In this document: positions 1 to 7,441 of the stretch, one piece after another | Layout: every line of letters begins with the position of its first letter | Position numbering within the stretch: the first letter of the stretch is position 1 | NCBI GenBank assembly: GCA_030148625.1 | Contig: JASBTC010000308.1 | Coordinates: 1 to 8,013, forward strand | Origin: Sphingobium sp. | Lineage (GTDB): Bacteria; Pseudomonadota; Alphaproteobacteria; Sphingomonadales; Sphingomonadaceae | Direction: 5' to 3' | DNA: 8,013 nucleotides | Notes under the pieces: model-generated | Seen by the model: only the letters and a program-made list of their open reading frames with translations | What the model was told of the DNA's origin: nothing | Databases searched by the model: none | Translations under genes and position numbers: made by a program

Positions 1-493
1 CGGCCGCCATCCCTGGCGCTCCCCCTTTTCCGCGCCGTCCGAAGCCGACGCAATCGCGATCGCGGCCGCCATGGCGGCCACCGATACCGAGCGCTTCGCC
101 CACCGGCCGACGGCCCAGCTGTCGGGCGGCGAACGCGCCCGCGTGCTCTTGGCGCGCGTGCTGGCCGGCACACCCGAATGGCTGCTCGCCGACGAACCGC
201 TCGCCAGTCTCGACCCGGCGCACCAGATCGACATATTGGATCGTTTCCGCGCCGCCGCCGATCGCGGTTGTGGTGTGGTCCTCGTCCTGCACGATCTCAA
301 CCATGCCGCGCGCATCGCCGACGATGTCGCGCTGCTCAGCGGTGGTCGGCTGGTCGCGCACGGCCCGGCCGTCGATACGCTTACCCCGGCCGCCATTGCC
401 GAGATATTCGATCTCTCGGTCGAGATATTGCCGGCAGCCAGAGGCTATCCGATGCAGATCGTCACTTGCGGTCGGCGCGCATCCCCCCAATAG
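1..493 (+). CDS. ABC importer ATP-binding subunit, iron/haem/cobalamin family, 5'-truncated
   Basis: This is the C-terminal part of a cytoplasmic ATPase that would power a binding-protein-dependent importer. The frame is open from the first codon at position 2, so the gene begins outside the window and the Walker A motif is not visible; the ATG at 71 is internal, because the upstream residues (GRHPW and onward) fit the family. Visible motifs are the ABC signature LSGGE (119-133), Walker B LLADEP with the Asp-Glu pair at 191-196, the D-loop SLD (206-214) and the H-loop His in LHDLNHAAR (290-292). The HDLNHAAR wording and the short tail ending in IVTCGRR resemble FecE/HmuV/BtuD-type ATPases that serve FecCD-like permeases. 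This suggests siderophore, haem or cobalamin uptake, but the substrate cannot be fixed from this fragment. The stop is TAG at 491-493. No permease or binding protein is visible; they would lie upstream. Confidence 0.88.
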   Translation, partial: GRHPWRSPFSAPSEADAIAIAAAMAATDTERFAHRPTAQLSGGERARVLLARVLAGTPEWLLADEPLASLDPAHQIDILDRFRAAADRGCGVVLVLHDLNHAARIADDVALLSGGRLVAHGPAVDTLTPAAIAEIFDLSVEILPAARGYPMQIVTCGRRASPQ

Positions 494-553
494 GTGCTCG
501 AAATTTACGTTACGGAGCGCTAGAGGCTCACGATCTTTCAAGCGGGGGTGCCC

Positions 554-1780
554 ATGTCGTCTTATGATGTCCTGATTGTCGGAGCTGGCCATGGTGGCGC
601 GCAGGCGGCAGTGGTCCTTCGTCAACAGGGTTTCGAAGGCAGCATCGCCGTGGTCGGGGACGAACCCGAAATCCCCTATGAGCGCCCGCCCCTGTCCAAG
701 GAATATTTCTCGGGCGAGAAGAGCTTCGAACGCATCCTGATCCGTCCCGCGAGCTTCTGGGTCGATCGCAATGTCGAGATGCTGACCGGCCGGCGCGTGA
801 CCGAGGTCGATCCGGCGGGCAAGACCGTCACCATCGCCGGCGGCGACACGATCGGTTACGGCACACTGATCTGGGCGACGGGCGGAACGCCCCGGATGTT
901 GCCATGTGACGGCGCCGACCTGGCCGGGATCCATGTCGTGCGCACGCGCGCCGATGCCGATGCGATGATGGCGGCCCTCGATTCAATAACCGACGTGGTC
1001 GTCGTCGGCGGCGGCTATATCGGCCTCGAAGCCGCAGCCGTGCTGAGCAAGTTCGGCAAGACCGTCACGGTTCTGGAAGCGCTGCCGCGCGTGCTCGCGC
1101 GCGTCGCCGGGGAACCCCTGTCGCGCTTCTACGAAAGCGAGCACCGCGCGCACGGCGTCGATGTGCGGCTGGAAGCCAGGCTCGACGGCTTCCAGGGCGA
1201 AGGCGGCAAGGTGACGGGCGTTCGCATGGCGGACGGCGAAGTGATCCCGGCGCAAATGGTGATCGTCGGCATCGGTATCATCCCCGCGGTCGGTCCACTG
1301 ATCGCCGCCGGCGCCAATGGCGGCAACGGCGTGGACGTCGATCAGTTCTGCCGGACCTCGCTGCCCGACATCTATGCGATCGGCGACTGCGCCGCGCACG
1401 AGAACGGCTTTTGCCGCGGCCAGCGCATCCGGCTCGAATCGGTGCAGAACGCCAATGATCAGGCCGCGACGGTGGCCAAGGCGATCATGGGCGATGCCCA
1501 GCCCTATCACGCGGTGCCGTGGTTCTGGTCCAACCAGTACGACCTGCGCCTGCAGACCGTCGGGCTCTCGACCGATCATGACGACATCGTCGTCCGCGGC
1601 GACCCCGCCGCCCGCTCCTTCTCGGTCGTCTATCTGAAGGGCGACAAGGTGATCGCGCTCGACTGCGTCAATGCGACCAAGGATTATGTCCAGGGCCGCA
1701 AATTCGTGCTCGAGGGCCTTTCGCCGACGCGCGAGCAGCTCGCCGATGCAGGCACGCCGCTCAAGGAACTGCTGGCTTAG
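554..1780 (+). CDS. FAD/NAD(P)H-dependent ferredoxin reductase (putidaredoxin/rhodocoxin reductase type)
   Basis: A 408-residue flavoprotein that would pass electrons from NAD(P)H through FAD to a [2Fe-2S] ferredoxin supplying a cytochrome P450 or oxygenase. Domain order matches the family: an N-terminal FAD dinucleotide fold with GxGxxG (G10, G12, G15), the PYERPPLSK segment typical of this subgroup, a second Rossmann motif for the pyridine nucleotide ([12 protein letters not shown], glycines 152, 154, 157), a second FAD contact in DIYAIGD (272-278), and a C-terminal reductase domain with [15 protein letters not shown]. Glu159 at the end of the second strand favours NADH, as is usual for the family (inference). 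Length agrees with about 400-420 residues. ATG 554 is chosen over the in-frame GTG at 548 because the G-rich run at 544-548 then sits 5 nt upstream as a ribosome site. No ferredoxin or oxygenase gene is visible nearby. It starts 60 bp after the ABC gene; I see no convincing promoter between them. Confidence 0.9.
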   Translation: MSSYDVLIVGAGHGGAQAAVVLRQQGFEGSIAVVGDEPEIPYERPPLSKEYFSGEKSFERILIRPASFWVDRNVEMLTGRRVTEVDPAGKTVTIAGGDTIGYGTLIWATGGTPRMLPCDGADLAGIHVVRTRADADAMMAALDSITDVVVVGGGYIGLEAAAVLSKFGKTVTVLEALPRVLARVAGEPLSRFYESEHRAHGVDVRLEARLDGFQGEGGKVTGVRMADGEVIPAQMVIVGIGIIPAVGPLIAAGANGGNGVDVDQFCRTSLPDIYAIGDCAAHENGFCRGQRIRLESVQNANDQAATVAKAIMGDAQPYHAVPWFWSNQYDLRLQTVGLSTDHDDIVVRGDPAARSFSVVYLKGDKVIALDCVNATKDYVQGRKFVLEGLSPTREQLADAGTPLKELLA

Positions 1781-1800
1781 GGCCCGCCCACAAAAATCCG

Positions 1801-1936
1801 ACGTCATCGCGAGGAGCATCTCGACGAAGCGATCCAGGGATGCATCAACCACTGGATTGCCGCGCTTCGATCCGTAGGATCGAAGTTCATCCTGAGCGCA
1901 CGCCCTGGCGGGCAGTTGAAGGGCTCGCAATGGCGG
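1801..1936. repeat. Degenerate intergenic palindromic repeat, apparently interrupted by a second repeat
   Basis: The left part (1803-1817, GTCATCGCGAGGAGC, then GACGAAGCGATCCAG at 1823-1837) looks like one arm of the palindromic repeat family beginning CGTCATTGCGAGGAGC that I know from intergenic DNA of alphaproteobacteria. The opposing arm starts with CTGGATTGC at 1852-1860, and its outer end appears only at 1922-1934 (GGCTCGCAATGGC). Between these, roughly 1865-1920, lies material resembling a different repeat (CTTCGATCC hairpin, TTCATCCTGAGC, TTGAAGG). All arms carry mismatches, so the element is old. Family assignment is from memory; the inverted relationship of the inner arms (GAAGCGATCCAG against CTGGATTGCCGCGCTTC) is visible directly. 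Confidence 0.5.
1865..1885. repeat. Perfect 9-bp inverted repeat
   Basis: CTTCGATCC (1865-1873) and its exact reverse complement GGATCGAAG (1877-1885) are separated by only GTA, giving a compact hairpin on either strand. It lies inside the repeat-like block after the ferredoxin reductase gene. No T-run follows, so it does not look like a classical intrinsic terminator; it may protect the 3' end of the reductase mRNA or simply be the tip of the inner repeat. Confidence 0.6.
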
Positions 1937-1962
1937 CTGGAATTTGCCGGCCCGGTTTTCTT
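1935..1962 (+). terminator. Possible intrinsic terminator for the ferredoxin reductase transcript
   Basis: GGCTGG (1935-1940) can pair with CCGGCC (1947-1952) through six pairs, one of them G-T, around an AATTTG loop. CGG and then TTTTCTT (1956-1962) follow. The T-rich tail starts three bases past the stem, and the stem is short, so this is a weak call. Its place between the reductase stop and the hppD promoter makes termination here plausible. Confidence 0.33.
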
Positions 1963-1992
1963 ATCCCCTGCTACTTCACGCTTCCCAGCGCG

Positions 1993-2021
1993 TTGACTCA
2001 TGCACTCTGACGATCTAGTAT
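1993..2021 (+). promoter_or_regulatory. Sigma-70-like promoter for the hppD-hmgA operon
   Basis: A -35 box TTGACT (1993-1998, five of six consensus bases) is followed after exactly 17 bp by a -10 box TAGTAT (2016-2021, four of six). Transcription would be expected to begin near 2027-2030, leaving a leader of about 20 nt that just holds the ribosome site at 2038-2041. The region is locally AT-rich compared with the rest of the window. I did not recognise an operator for a regulator such as HmgR. Confidence 0.6.
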
Positions 2022-2037
2022 CAAATGAAACTATATT

Positions 2038-2041
2038 GGAG
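2038..2041 (+). promoter_or_regulatory. Ribosome binding site that sets the hppD start
   Basis: GGAG lies 7 nt upstream of ATG 2049. The alternative in-frame ATG at 2025 has no purine-rich site before it and sits at or upstream of the predicted transcription start, so 2049 is preferred. Confidence 0.65.
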
Positions 2042-2048
2042 CGCCCGC

Positions 2049-3134
2049 ATGACCGATCTGTTCGACAATCCGCTTGGTCTCGACGGTTTCGAATTCATCG
2101 AGTTCTGCGCACCTGAAAAGGGTGTTCTGGAGCCGGCGTTCGAAGCGATGGGCTTCACGCGGATCGCCCAGCACCGTTCGAAGGACGTGCATCTCTGGCG
2201 CCAGGGTGAGATCAACCTGATCGCCAATTACGAACCGCGCAGCCCGGCCGCCTATTTCGCCGCCGAGCACGGCCCGTCTGCCTGCGGCATGGCCTTTCGC
2301 GTGAAGGACGCCGCCAAGGCCTATGACGAGGCGATCGCGCGCGGCGCCGAACCGGTCGAGAGCAAGACCGGGGTGATGGAGCTGCGCATTCCCGCAGTCC
2401 GCGGCATCGGCGGCGCCTTCATCTATCTCGTCGATCGCTACGGCGACAATCTGTCGATCTACGACATCGATTTCGTCTACCTGCCCGGCGTCGACCGCCA
2501 TCCGGTCGGCGCGGGCTTCAAGCTGGTCGATCACCTGACCCACAATGTCTATGGCGGCCGCATGGCGCATTGGGCGGGCTTTTACGAGCGTGTCTTCAAT
2601 TTCCGCGAGATCCGCTATTTCGACATCAAGGGTGAATATACCGGCCTCACCAGCCGCGCGATGACCGCGCCCGATGGCAAGATCCGCATTCCGCTGAACG
2701 AGGAAGGCAAGGCCGGCGGCGGGCAGATCGAGGAATATCTGCGCGAATATAATGGCGAGGGCATCCAGCATATCGCGCTGATCTGCGACGATCTGATCGC
2801 GTGCATCGATACGCTCAAGGCCAGTGGCGTGCCGCTGATGGATGCGCCGCCCGCCACCTATTACGAAATGCTCGAGGATCGCCTGCCCGGCCATGGCGAA
2901 CCCACCGCCGAACTGCAGAAGCGCGGCATCCTGCTCGACGGATCGACGGAAAACGACGATCCGCGCCTGCTGCTCCAGATCTTCGCGCAGCCCCAGATCG
3001 GCCCCGTCTTCTTCGAATTCATCCAGCGCAAGAAGGACGAAGGTTTCGGCGAAGGCAATTTCACCGCTTTGTTCAAATCGATCGAAGCCGACCAGGTGAA
3101 GCGTGGCGCCGTTGCAGCCAAGGAGGAAGCATAA
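2049..3134 (+). CDS. hppD: 4-hydroxyphenylpyruvate dioxygenase
   Basis: This cytoplasmic non-haem Fe(II) enzyme converts 4-hydroxyphenylpyruvate and O2 to homogentisate and CO2, the committed step of tyrosine catabolism. The 361-residue product has the two vicinal-oxygen-chelate halves of the family. The iron triad is visible: His162 in [10 protein letters not shown], His241 in GIQHIAL and Glu323 in FFEFIQRK. Each is one position later than the Pseudomonas fluorescens residues I remember (161, 240, 322). The C-terminal wording [18 protein letters not shown] and [11 protein letters not shown] is characteristic. The length is normal, with no sign of damage. The start at 2049 gives [19 protein letters not shown], matching the usual N-terminus; ATG 2025 would add eight unrelated residues. 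A good promoter lies directly upstream, and hmgA, which uses the product, follows 61 bp downstream. Confidence 0.96.
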   Translation: MTDLFDNPLGLDGFEFIEFCAPEKGVLEPAFEAMGFTRIAQHRSKDVHLWRQGEINLIANYEPRSPAAYFAAEHGPSACGMAFRVKDAAKAYDEAIARGAEPVESKTGVMELRIPAVRGIGGAFIYLVDRYGDNLSIYDIDFVYLPGVDRHPVGAGFKLVDHLTHNVYGGRMAHWAGFYERVFNFREIRYFDIKGEYTGLTSRAMTAPDGKIRIPLNEEGKAGGGQIEEYLREYNGEGIQHIALICDDLIACIDTLKASGVPLMDAPPATYYEMLEDRLPGHGEPTAELQKRGILLDGSTENDDPRLLLQIFAQPQIGPVFFEFIQRKKDEGFGEGNFTALFKSIEADQVKRGAVAAKEEA

Positions 3135-3139
3135 GGGTT

Positions 3140-3175
3140 CCCCCTTCCGCTTGCGGGAGGGGTTCGGGCCTGAAC
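3140..3175 (+). repeat. GC-rich hairpin repeat between hppD and hmgA
   Basis: CCCCTTCCGC (3141-3150) pairs with GCGGGAGGGG (3153-3162) with one G-U pair, leaving a TT tip that would open to a slightly larger loop. It resembles the CCCTCCCGC-TTGCGGGAGGG small repeats found between genes in many sphingomonads (from memory). It is followed by a near-palindrome, GTTCGGGCCTGAAC (3162-3175). No T-tract follows. In an operon spacer it could stabilise the upstream message or damp read-through into hmgA; this role is inference. Confidence 0.6.
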
Positions 3176-3195
3176 GGCAAGGGGCGGAAAGCGCA

Positions 3196-4479
3196 ATGAC
3201 GAGTTATATTCCAGGCTTCGGCAATCACGTCTCGACCGAGGCCGTTCCCGGCGCACTCCCCGAGGGTCGCAATTCGCCGCAGCGCCCGGCATTCGGCCTC
3301 TATGCCGAGCAATTGTCGGGCACCGCCTTCACTGCCCCGCGCCATGAGAATCGGCGGAGCTGGCTCTATCGGCTGCGCCCGTCGGCCGAGCACCCCCCCT
3401 ATCAACGCTATGACGGTGCAGCGCAGTTCGCGCCGGGCACCGACGACGGCCCCCTGCCTCCCAATCGCCTGCGCTGGAATCCGCTGGCGATGCCCGATAC
3501 GCCGACCGATCTGATCGACGGCATGACCACGATGATGGTCAATCGCGCGCCCGCCGAGCTCGAAGGGGTCGCGGTGCATGTCTATCGCGCCAATACCGAT
3601 ATGACGACGCGCGCCTTCGTCGATGCCGATGGCGAATTGCTGTTCATTCCCGAGCATGGCCGGCTGACATTGCTGACCGAACTCGGCCGCATCGATATCG
3701 CGCCAGGGCAGATCGCGCTCATTCCACGCGGCGTGCGCTTCCGCGCATTGCTCCCCGATAGCGAAGCGCGGGGCTATGTCGCGGAAAATCACGGCAGCCT
3801 GTTCCGCCTGCCCGATCTCGGCCCGATCGGTTCGAACGGCCTTGCCAATCCACGGGATTTCGAGACACCCGTCGCCTGGTTCGAGGATCGCGACGAACCC
3901 TTCGCGCTGGTCCAGAAATATCTGGGGTCGCTATGGACGACGACGCTCGATCATTCGCCGCTCGACGTCGTCGCCTGGCACGGTAATCTCGCGCCGTGGC
4001 GCTACGACCTGGCCAAGTTCAACACGATCGGCACGGTCAGCTACGATCATCCCGATCCGTCGATATTCACCGTGCTCACATCGCCCAGCGACGTGCCGGG
4101 CCGCGCCAATGCCGATTTCGTGATCTTCCCCCCACGCTGGATGGTGGCGGAGAACACGTTCCGCCCGCCCTGGTTCCATCGCAACGTGATGAGCGAATGC
4201 ATGGGGCTGATCCACGGCGCCTATGATGCAAAGGCCGACGGCTTCGCGCCGGGCGCGATCAGCCTGCACAATCTGATGGCCGGGCATGGCCCCGACGTCG
4301 CATCGTGGGAAGCCGCGAGCCACGCCGAACTGAAACCTCACAAGATCGACGGCACGATGGCGTTCATGGTCGAAAGCTGCTGGCCCTATCGGCCGACCAT
4401 TCACGCGCTCGCCAGCACGGCGCTCCAGGCCGATTACGACACGGTCTGGGGCGGTTTCCCCAAGGCGAAGCTTCCCTGA
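3196..4479 (+). CDS. hmgA: Homogentisate 1,2-dioxygenase
   Basis: HmgA is a cytoplasmic Fe(II) cupin enzyme that opens the aromatic ring of homogentisate to give 4-maleylacetoacetate. The 427-residue product carries the family hallmarks from end to end: PGFGN near the start, [33 protein letters not shown], and the catalytic C-terminal block. Iron ligands are His328 and Glu334 in WFHRNVMSE and His364 in HGPD. His285 in DHPDPS matches the catalytic base. The spacing (43, 6 and 30 residues) equals that of human HGD residues 292, 335, 341 and 371. ATG 3196 is chosen because it gives [10 protein letters not shown] and follows the purine-rich AAGGGGCGGA at 3179-3188. The frame stays open upstream to 3103, but that stretch overlaps hppD and translates the hairpin repeat. 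The gene is intact and is probably cotranscribed with hppD. The next pathway enzymes are not downstream. Confidence 0.96.
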   Translation: MTSYIPGFGNHVSTEAVPGALPEGRNSPQRPAFGLYAEQLSGTAFTAPRHENRRSWLYRLRPSAEHPPYQRYDGAAQFAPGTDDGPLPPNRLRWNPLAMPDTPTDLIDGMTTMMVNRAPAELEGVAVHVYRANTDMTTRAFVDADGELLFIPEHGRLTLLTELGRIDIAPGQIALIPRGVRFRALLPDSEARGYVAENHGSLFRLPDLGPIGSNGLANPRDFETPVAWFEDRDEPFALVQKYLGSLWTTTLDHSPLDVVAWHGNLAPWRYDLAKFNTIGTVSYDHPDPSIFTVLTSPSDVPGRANADFVIFPPRWMVAENTFRPPWFHRNVMSECMGLIHGAYDAKADGFAPGAISLHNLMAGHGPDVASWEAASHAELKPHKIDGTMAFMVESCWPYRPTIHALASTALQADYDTVWGGFPKAKLP

Positions 4480-4485
4480 CGACCA

Positions 4486-4513
4486 GGGCGCCCACGTCGC
4501 TGCGCGGGCGCCC
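4486..4513 (+). terminator. Hairpin after hmgA, candidate terminator
   Basis: GGGCGCCC occurs at 4486-4493 and again at 4506-4513. The octamer is its own reverse complement, so the two copies can form an 8-bp all-GC stem around a 12-nt loop. It begins six bases after the hmgA stop. AATCAAT and a C/T-rich stretch follow, not a clean T-run, so it may be an imperfect intrinsic terminator or a 3'-end stabiliser. Confidence 0.45.
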
Positions 4514-4589
4514 AATCAATCCCCCCTTTCCCTCCGCCAACTAATCCTGTCTTTTGCTTCACCCGTCGCCCCCCTAACCGGGCAGCATT

Positions 4590-4619
4590 ATGCGTGACAT
4601 GACAGGCTTTTTCGCGTGA
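4590..4619 (+). CDS. Possible nine-codon leader ORF overlapping the cysD start
   Basis: ATG at 4590 opens a reading frame that would encode MRDMTGFFA and stops at TGA 4617-4619. The stop overlaps the cysD GTG start as GTGA, an arrangement common in translationally coupled genes. A second ATG at 4599 lies in the same frame. Only a weak GGG (4580-4582) precedes it, and the peptide has no cysteine or methionine run to suggest attenuation. It may be chance; if translated, its likely role is to deliver ribosomes to the weak cysD start. Confidence 0.2.
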   Translation: MRDMTGFFA

Positions 4620-5515
4620 CTTCGCTGACCCATTTGCAGAGGCTCGAGGCTGAGAGCATCCACATCATGCGAGAGGTGGTGTCGGAGGCGGAGCGTCCGG
4701 TTATGCTCTACTCGGTGGGCAAGGACAGCGCGGTGATGCTGCACCTTGCGAGGAAGGCGTTCTACCCGAGCCCGCCGCCCTTTCCGCTGCTGCATGTCGA
4801 TACGACATGGAAGTTCCGCGACATGTACGCGCTGCGCGACCGGATGGCGGCGGAAAGCGGCATGGAGTTGCTGGTCTATCGCAACCCGGAAGCGCTGGAG
4901 CGGGGCATCAATCCGTTCGATCATGGCTCGCTCCACACCGATATGTGGAAGACCGAAGGCTTGAAGCAGGCGCTGGACCTGCACGGTTTCGACGCGGCGT
5001 TCGGCGGTGCCAGGCGCGACGAGGAGAAGAGCCGCGCCAAGGAGCGCATGTTCAGCTTCCGCTCGGCCAATCACCGCTGGGATCCCAAGAACCAGCGGCC
5101 CGAGCTGTGGCGGCTCTACAATGCGAGGAAGGCGAAGGGCGAGAGCATCCGGGTGTTCCCGATCTCGAACTGGACCGAGCTCGATATCTGGCAGTACATC
5201 CATCTGGAGAATATCCCGATCGTGCCGCTCTATTTCTCGGCGAAGCGCCCGACGGTCGAGCGCGACGGGCTGTTGCTGATGGTCGACGACGATCGCTTTC
5301 CGCTGCGCGAGGGCGAAGTGCCGGTGGAACGCTCGATCCGCTTCCGGACACTCGGCTGTTATCCGCTGACGGGTGCAGTCGAGAGCGAGGCGGCGACCTT
5401 GCCGCAGATCATCCAGGAAATGCTGCTGACGACGACATCGGAACGCCAGGGTCGCGCGATCGATCATGACCAGTCGGCGAGCATGGAGAAGAAGAAGCAG
5501 GAGGGGTATTTCTGA
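4616..5515 (+). CDS. cysD: Sulfate adenylyltransferase subunit 2 (ATP sulfurylase small subunit)
   Basis: CysD is the catalytic subunit that makes adenosine 5'-phosphosulfate (APS) and pyrophosphate from ATP and sulfate, in complex with the CysN GTPase. The 299-residue product is near the E. coli length (about 302) and collinear with it: [18 protein letters not shown] at the start, the PP-loop SVGKDS (33-38), [53 protein letters not shown] and the C-terminal GYF. The start is GTG 4616. A TGA at 4595-4597 blocks further extension and no in-frame ATG lies between, so GTG is the only reasonable choice. The ribosome site is weak (AGG at 4604-4606). The stop overlaps the cysNC start by one base (TGATG). 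No clear promoter was found in 4514-4615, though expression must start somewhere in the spacer unless it reads through from hmgA. Confidence 0.96.
   Translation: MTSLTHLQRLEAESIHIMREVVSEAERPVMLYSVGKDSAVMLHLARKAFYPSPPPFPLLHVDTTWKFRDMYALRDRMAAESGMELLVYRNPEALERGINPFDHGSLHTDMWKTEGLKQALDLHGFDAAFGGARRDEEKSRAKERMFSFRSANHRWDPKNQRPELWRLYNARKAKGESIRVFPISNWTELDIWQYIHLENIPIVPLYFSAKRPTVERDGLLLMVDDDRFPLREGEVPVERSIRFRTLGCYPLTGAVESEAATLPQIIQEMLLTTTSERQGRAIDHDQSASMEKKKQEGYF
5499..5506 (+). promoter_or_regulatory. Strong ribosome binding site for cysNC inside cysD
   Basis: AGGAGGGG lies within the last cysD codons and ends 8 nt before ATG 5515. It is far stronger than the sites before cysD and cysQ, so cysNC can be initiated independently as well as by coupling through the TGATG overlap. 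Confidence 0.7.
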
Positions 5516-7437
5516 TGACCGAACCTTCCTCCTACCAGACCGAGGCGCTGATCGCCGAGGATATCGACGCCTATCTGGAGGCGCACCAGCATAAGAGCCT
5601 GTTGCGCTTCATCACCTGCGGCTCGGTCGACGACGGCAAGTCGACGCTGATCGGGCGGCTGCTCTACGACAGCAAGATGATCTTCGAGGATCAGCTGGCA
5701 GCACTCGAGGCGGACAGCAAGCGTGTCGGCACCCAGGGCCAGGAGATCGATTTCGCGCTGCTCGTCGACGGGCTTGCCGCCGAGCGCGAACAGGGCATCA
5801 CCATCGATGTCGCCTATCGCTTCTTCTCGACCGAGAAGCGCAAGTTCATCGTCGCCGACACGCCGGGGCACGAGCAGTACACCCGCAACATGGTGACGGG
5901 CGCCTCGACCGCCGATCTGGCGGTGATCCTGATCGACGCGCGCAAGGGCGTACTGACCCAGACGCGGCGCCACTCCTACCTCGCGCATCTGATCGGCATC
6001 CGCCACATCGTGCTGGCGGTGAACAAGATGGACCTGGTCGGTTACGACCGACTGCGCTTCGATGCGATCGTCGAGGATTATCGCTGCTTCGCCAAGAGCA
6101 TCGGCATCGAGAGCTTCACGGCGCTGCCGATCTCGGGCTTCAAGGGCGACAACATCACCGCGCTGTCGGACAACACCCCCTGGTACACGGGCCCCACCTT
6201 GATGGGCCATCTCGAGACGGTGGAGGTCGACGCCACTGCCGACCAGGCGCAGCCCTTCCGCATGCCGGTGCAATGGGTCAACCGTCCCAATCTCGATTTC
6301 CGGGGCTTTTCCGGGCTGATCGCGGCGGGCACCGTCCGTCCGGGTGATGCGGTGCGCATCATCCCCTCGGGCAAGACCTCGCGGATCGCGCGGATCGTCA
6401 CGCTTGATGGCGATCTCGATGAGGCCGTCGCCGGCCAGTCGGTGACCTTGACCCTGACCGACGAGGTCGATTGCTCGCGCGGCGACGTCATCGCCGTCGC
6501 CGACGCGCCGCCCCAGGCGGCCGACCAGTTCGAAGCGACGATCGTGTGGATGTCGGACGAGGCGATGCTGCCTGGCCGCTCCTATTGGCTCAAGCTCGGC
6601 ACACAGAGCGTTTCGGCGAACGTCCAGGGCCCCAAATACCAGGTCAACGTCAACACGCTCGAGCAGCTCGCCGCCAGGACGCTCGAACTCAACGCGATCG
6701 GCGTCGCCAATCTGTCGACCGACAAGCCGATCGTGTTCGAGCCCTATGCGCACAGCCGCGATCTCGGCGGCTTCATCCTCATCGACAAGATGACCAATGC
6801 CACCGTCGCCGCTGGCATGATCCACTTCGCCCTCAGGCGCGGCGAGAATATCCATTGGCAGGCCATCGACGTCACGCGCGAAGCGCATGCCAGCCAGAAA
6901 GGCCAGCAAGCACGCTTGCTCTGGTTCACCGGACTCTCGGGCTCGGGCAAGTCGACCATCGCCAATCTCGTCGAGAAGAAGCTGCACGCGCTGGGCAAGC
7001 ACAGCTTCCTGCTCGATGGCGACAATGTCCGCCATGGCCTGAACCGGGATCTCGGTTTCACCGATGCCGATCGGGTCGAGAATATCCGCCGGGTCGGCGA
7101 AGTCGCCAAGCTGATGACCGATGCCGGGCTGATCGTGCTCACCGCGTTCATCTCGCCTTTCCGGGCGGAACGCGAAATGGTGCGATCGATGCTCCCGGCC
7201 GGCGAATTCATCGAGATCTTCGTCGACACCCCGCTTGCCGAAGCCGAGGCTCGCGACGTCAAGGGGCTCTACAAAAAGGCGCGCGCCGGCCAGCTCAAGA
7301 ACTTCACGGGCATCGATTCGCCCTATGAAGCGCCGGAGATGCCCGAGGTCCGCATCGATACCACGCTTATGTCGCCCGAGGCCGCCGCGGAACTGATCGT
7401 CGAGCGTATCGTGGGCGTATGGAGCCCGGAACTGTGA
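5515..7437 (+). CDS. cysNC: Bifunctional sulfate adenylyltransferase subunit 1 / APS kinase (CysN-CysC fusion)
   Basis: A 640-residue fusion, close to the roughly 640 residues of rhizobial NodQ. The N-terminal half is the CysN GTPase, which couples GTP hydrolysis to APS synthesis by CysD. Its G1 loop GSVDDGKST is at 36-44, DTPGHE at 115-120 and NKMD at 170-173, followed by EF-Tu-like beta domains. The C-terminal part, from about residue 460, is APS kinase (CysC), which phosphorylates APS to PAPS. It shows a second P-loop GLSGSGKST (473-481), [15 protein letters not shown] from 501, [10 protein letters not shown] and [19 protein letters not shown]. Both halves keep their nucleotide-binding motifs, so both are probably active. 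In the kinase, RDVKGLYKK has Val where E. coli CysC has Pro (from memory). Cysteine-family neighbours and assimilation context favour a housekeeping role over nodulation-factor sulfation. Confidence 0.96.
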   Translation: MTEPSSYQTEALIAEDIDAYLEAHQHKSLLRFITCGSVDDGKSTLIGRLLYDSKMIFEDQLAALEADSKRVGTQGQEIDFALLVDGLAAEREQGITIDVAYRFFSTEKRKFIVADTPGHEQYTRNMVTGASTADLAVILIDARKGVLTQTRRHSYLAHLIGIRHIVLAVNKMDLVGYDRLRFDAIVEDYRCFAKSIGIESFTALPISGFKGDNITALSDNTPWYTGPTLMGHLETVEVDATADQAQPFRMPVQWVNRPNLDFRGFSGLIAAGTVRPGDAVRIIPSGKTSRIARIVTLDGDLDEAVAGQSVTLTLTDEVDCSRGDVIAVADAPPQAADQFEATIVWMSDEAMLPGRSYWLKLGTQSVSANVQGPKYQVNVNTLEQLAARTLELNAIGVANLSTDKPIVFEPYAHSRDLGGFILIDKMTNATVAAGMIHFALRRGENIHWQAIDVTREAHASQKGQQARLLWFTGLSGSGKSTIANLVEKKLHALGKHSFLLDGDNVRHGLNRDLGFTDADRVENIRRVGEVAKLMTDAGLIVLTAFISPFRAEREMVRSMLPAGEFIEIFVDTPLAEAEARDVKGLYKKARAGQLKNFTGIDSPYEAPEMPEVRIDTTLMSPEAAAELIVERIVGVWSPEL

Positions 7438-7441
7438 CCCC

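Noticed and set aside
71..73. ATG 71 as the true start of the ABC ATPase
   Set aside because: The frame is open to the window edge with family-like residues upstream, and a complete ATPase needs a Walker A motif that would lie before the window.
983..1930. A 315-codon minus-strand frame opposite the ferredoxin reductase
   Set aside because: It is a shadow of a well-supported flavoprotein gene; its translation has no recognisable motif and it runs into the repeat block.
1801..1936. A CRISPR array or insertion-sequence end
   Set aside because: The block has palindromic arms but no regularly spaced direct repeats, no transposase frame and no target duplication that I can see.
2025..2048. An eight-residue extension of hppD starting at ATG 2025
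   Set aside because: There is no ribosome site and the codon lies at or before the predicted transcription start; the family N-terminus begins at 2049.
2031..2894. A 287-codon minus-strand frame opposite hppD
   Set aside because: It is a codon-bias shadow; hppD on the plus strand has its full iron triad.
3103..3195. An N-terminal extension of hmgA starting at ATG 3103
   Set aside because: It would overlap hppD by 32 bases and translate the hairpin repeat into a basic, unconserved segment; ATG 3196 gives the normal HmgA N-terminus.
4514..4615. A sigma-70 promoter for cysD
   Set aside because: TTGCTT at 4554-4559 is a possible -35 box, but no -10 box lies at an acceptable spacing, so I do not call one.
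4574..5467. A 297-codon minus-strand frame opposite cysD
   Set aside because: cysD is collinear with E. coli CysD over its whole length; the antisense translation is Arg/His-rich with no domain.
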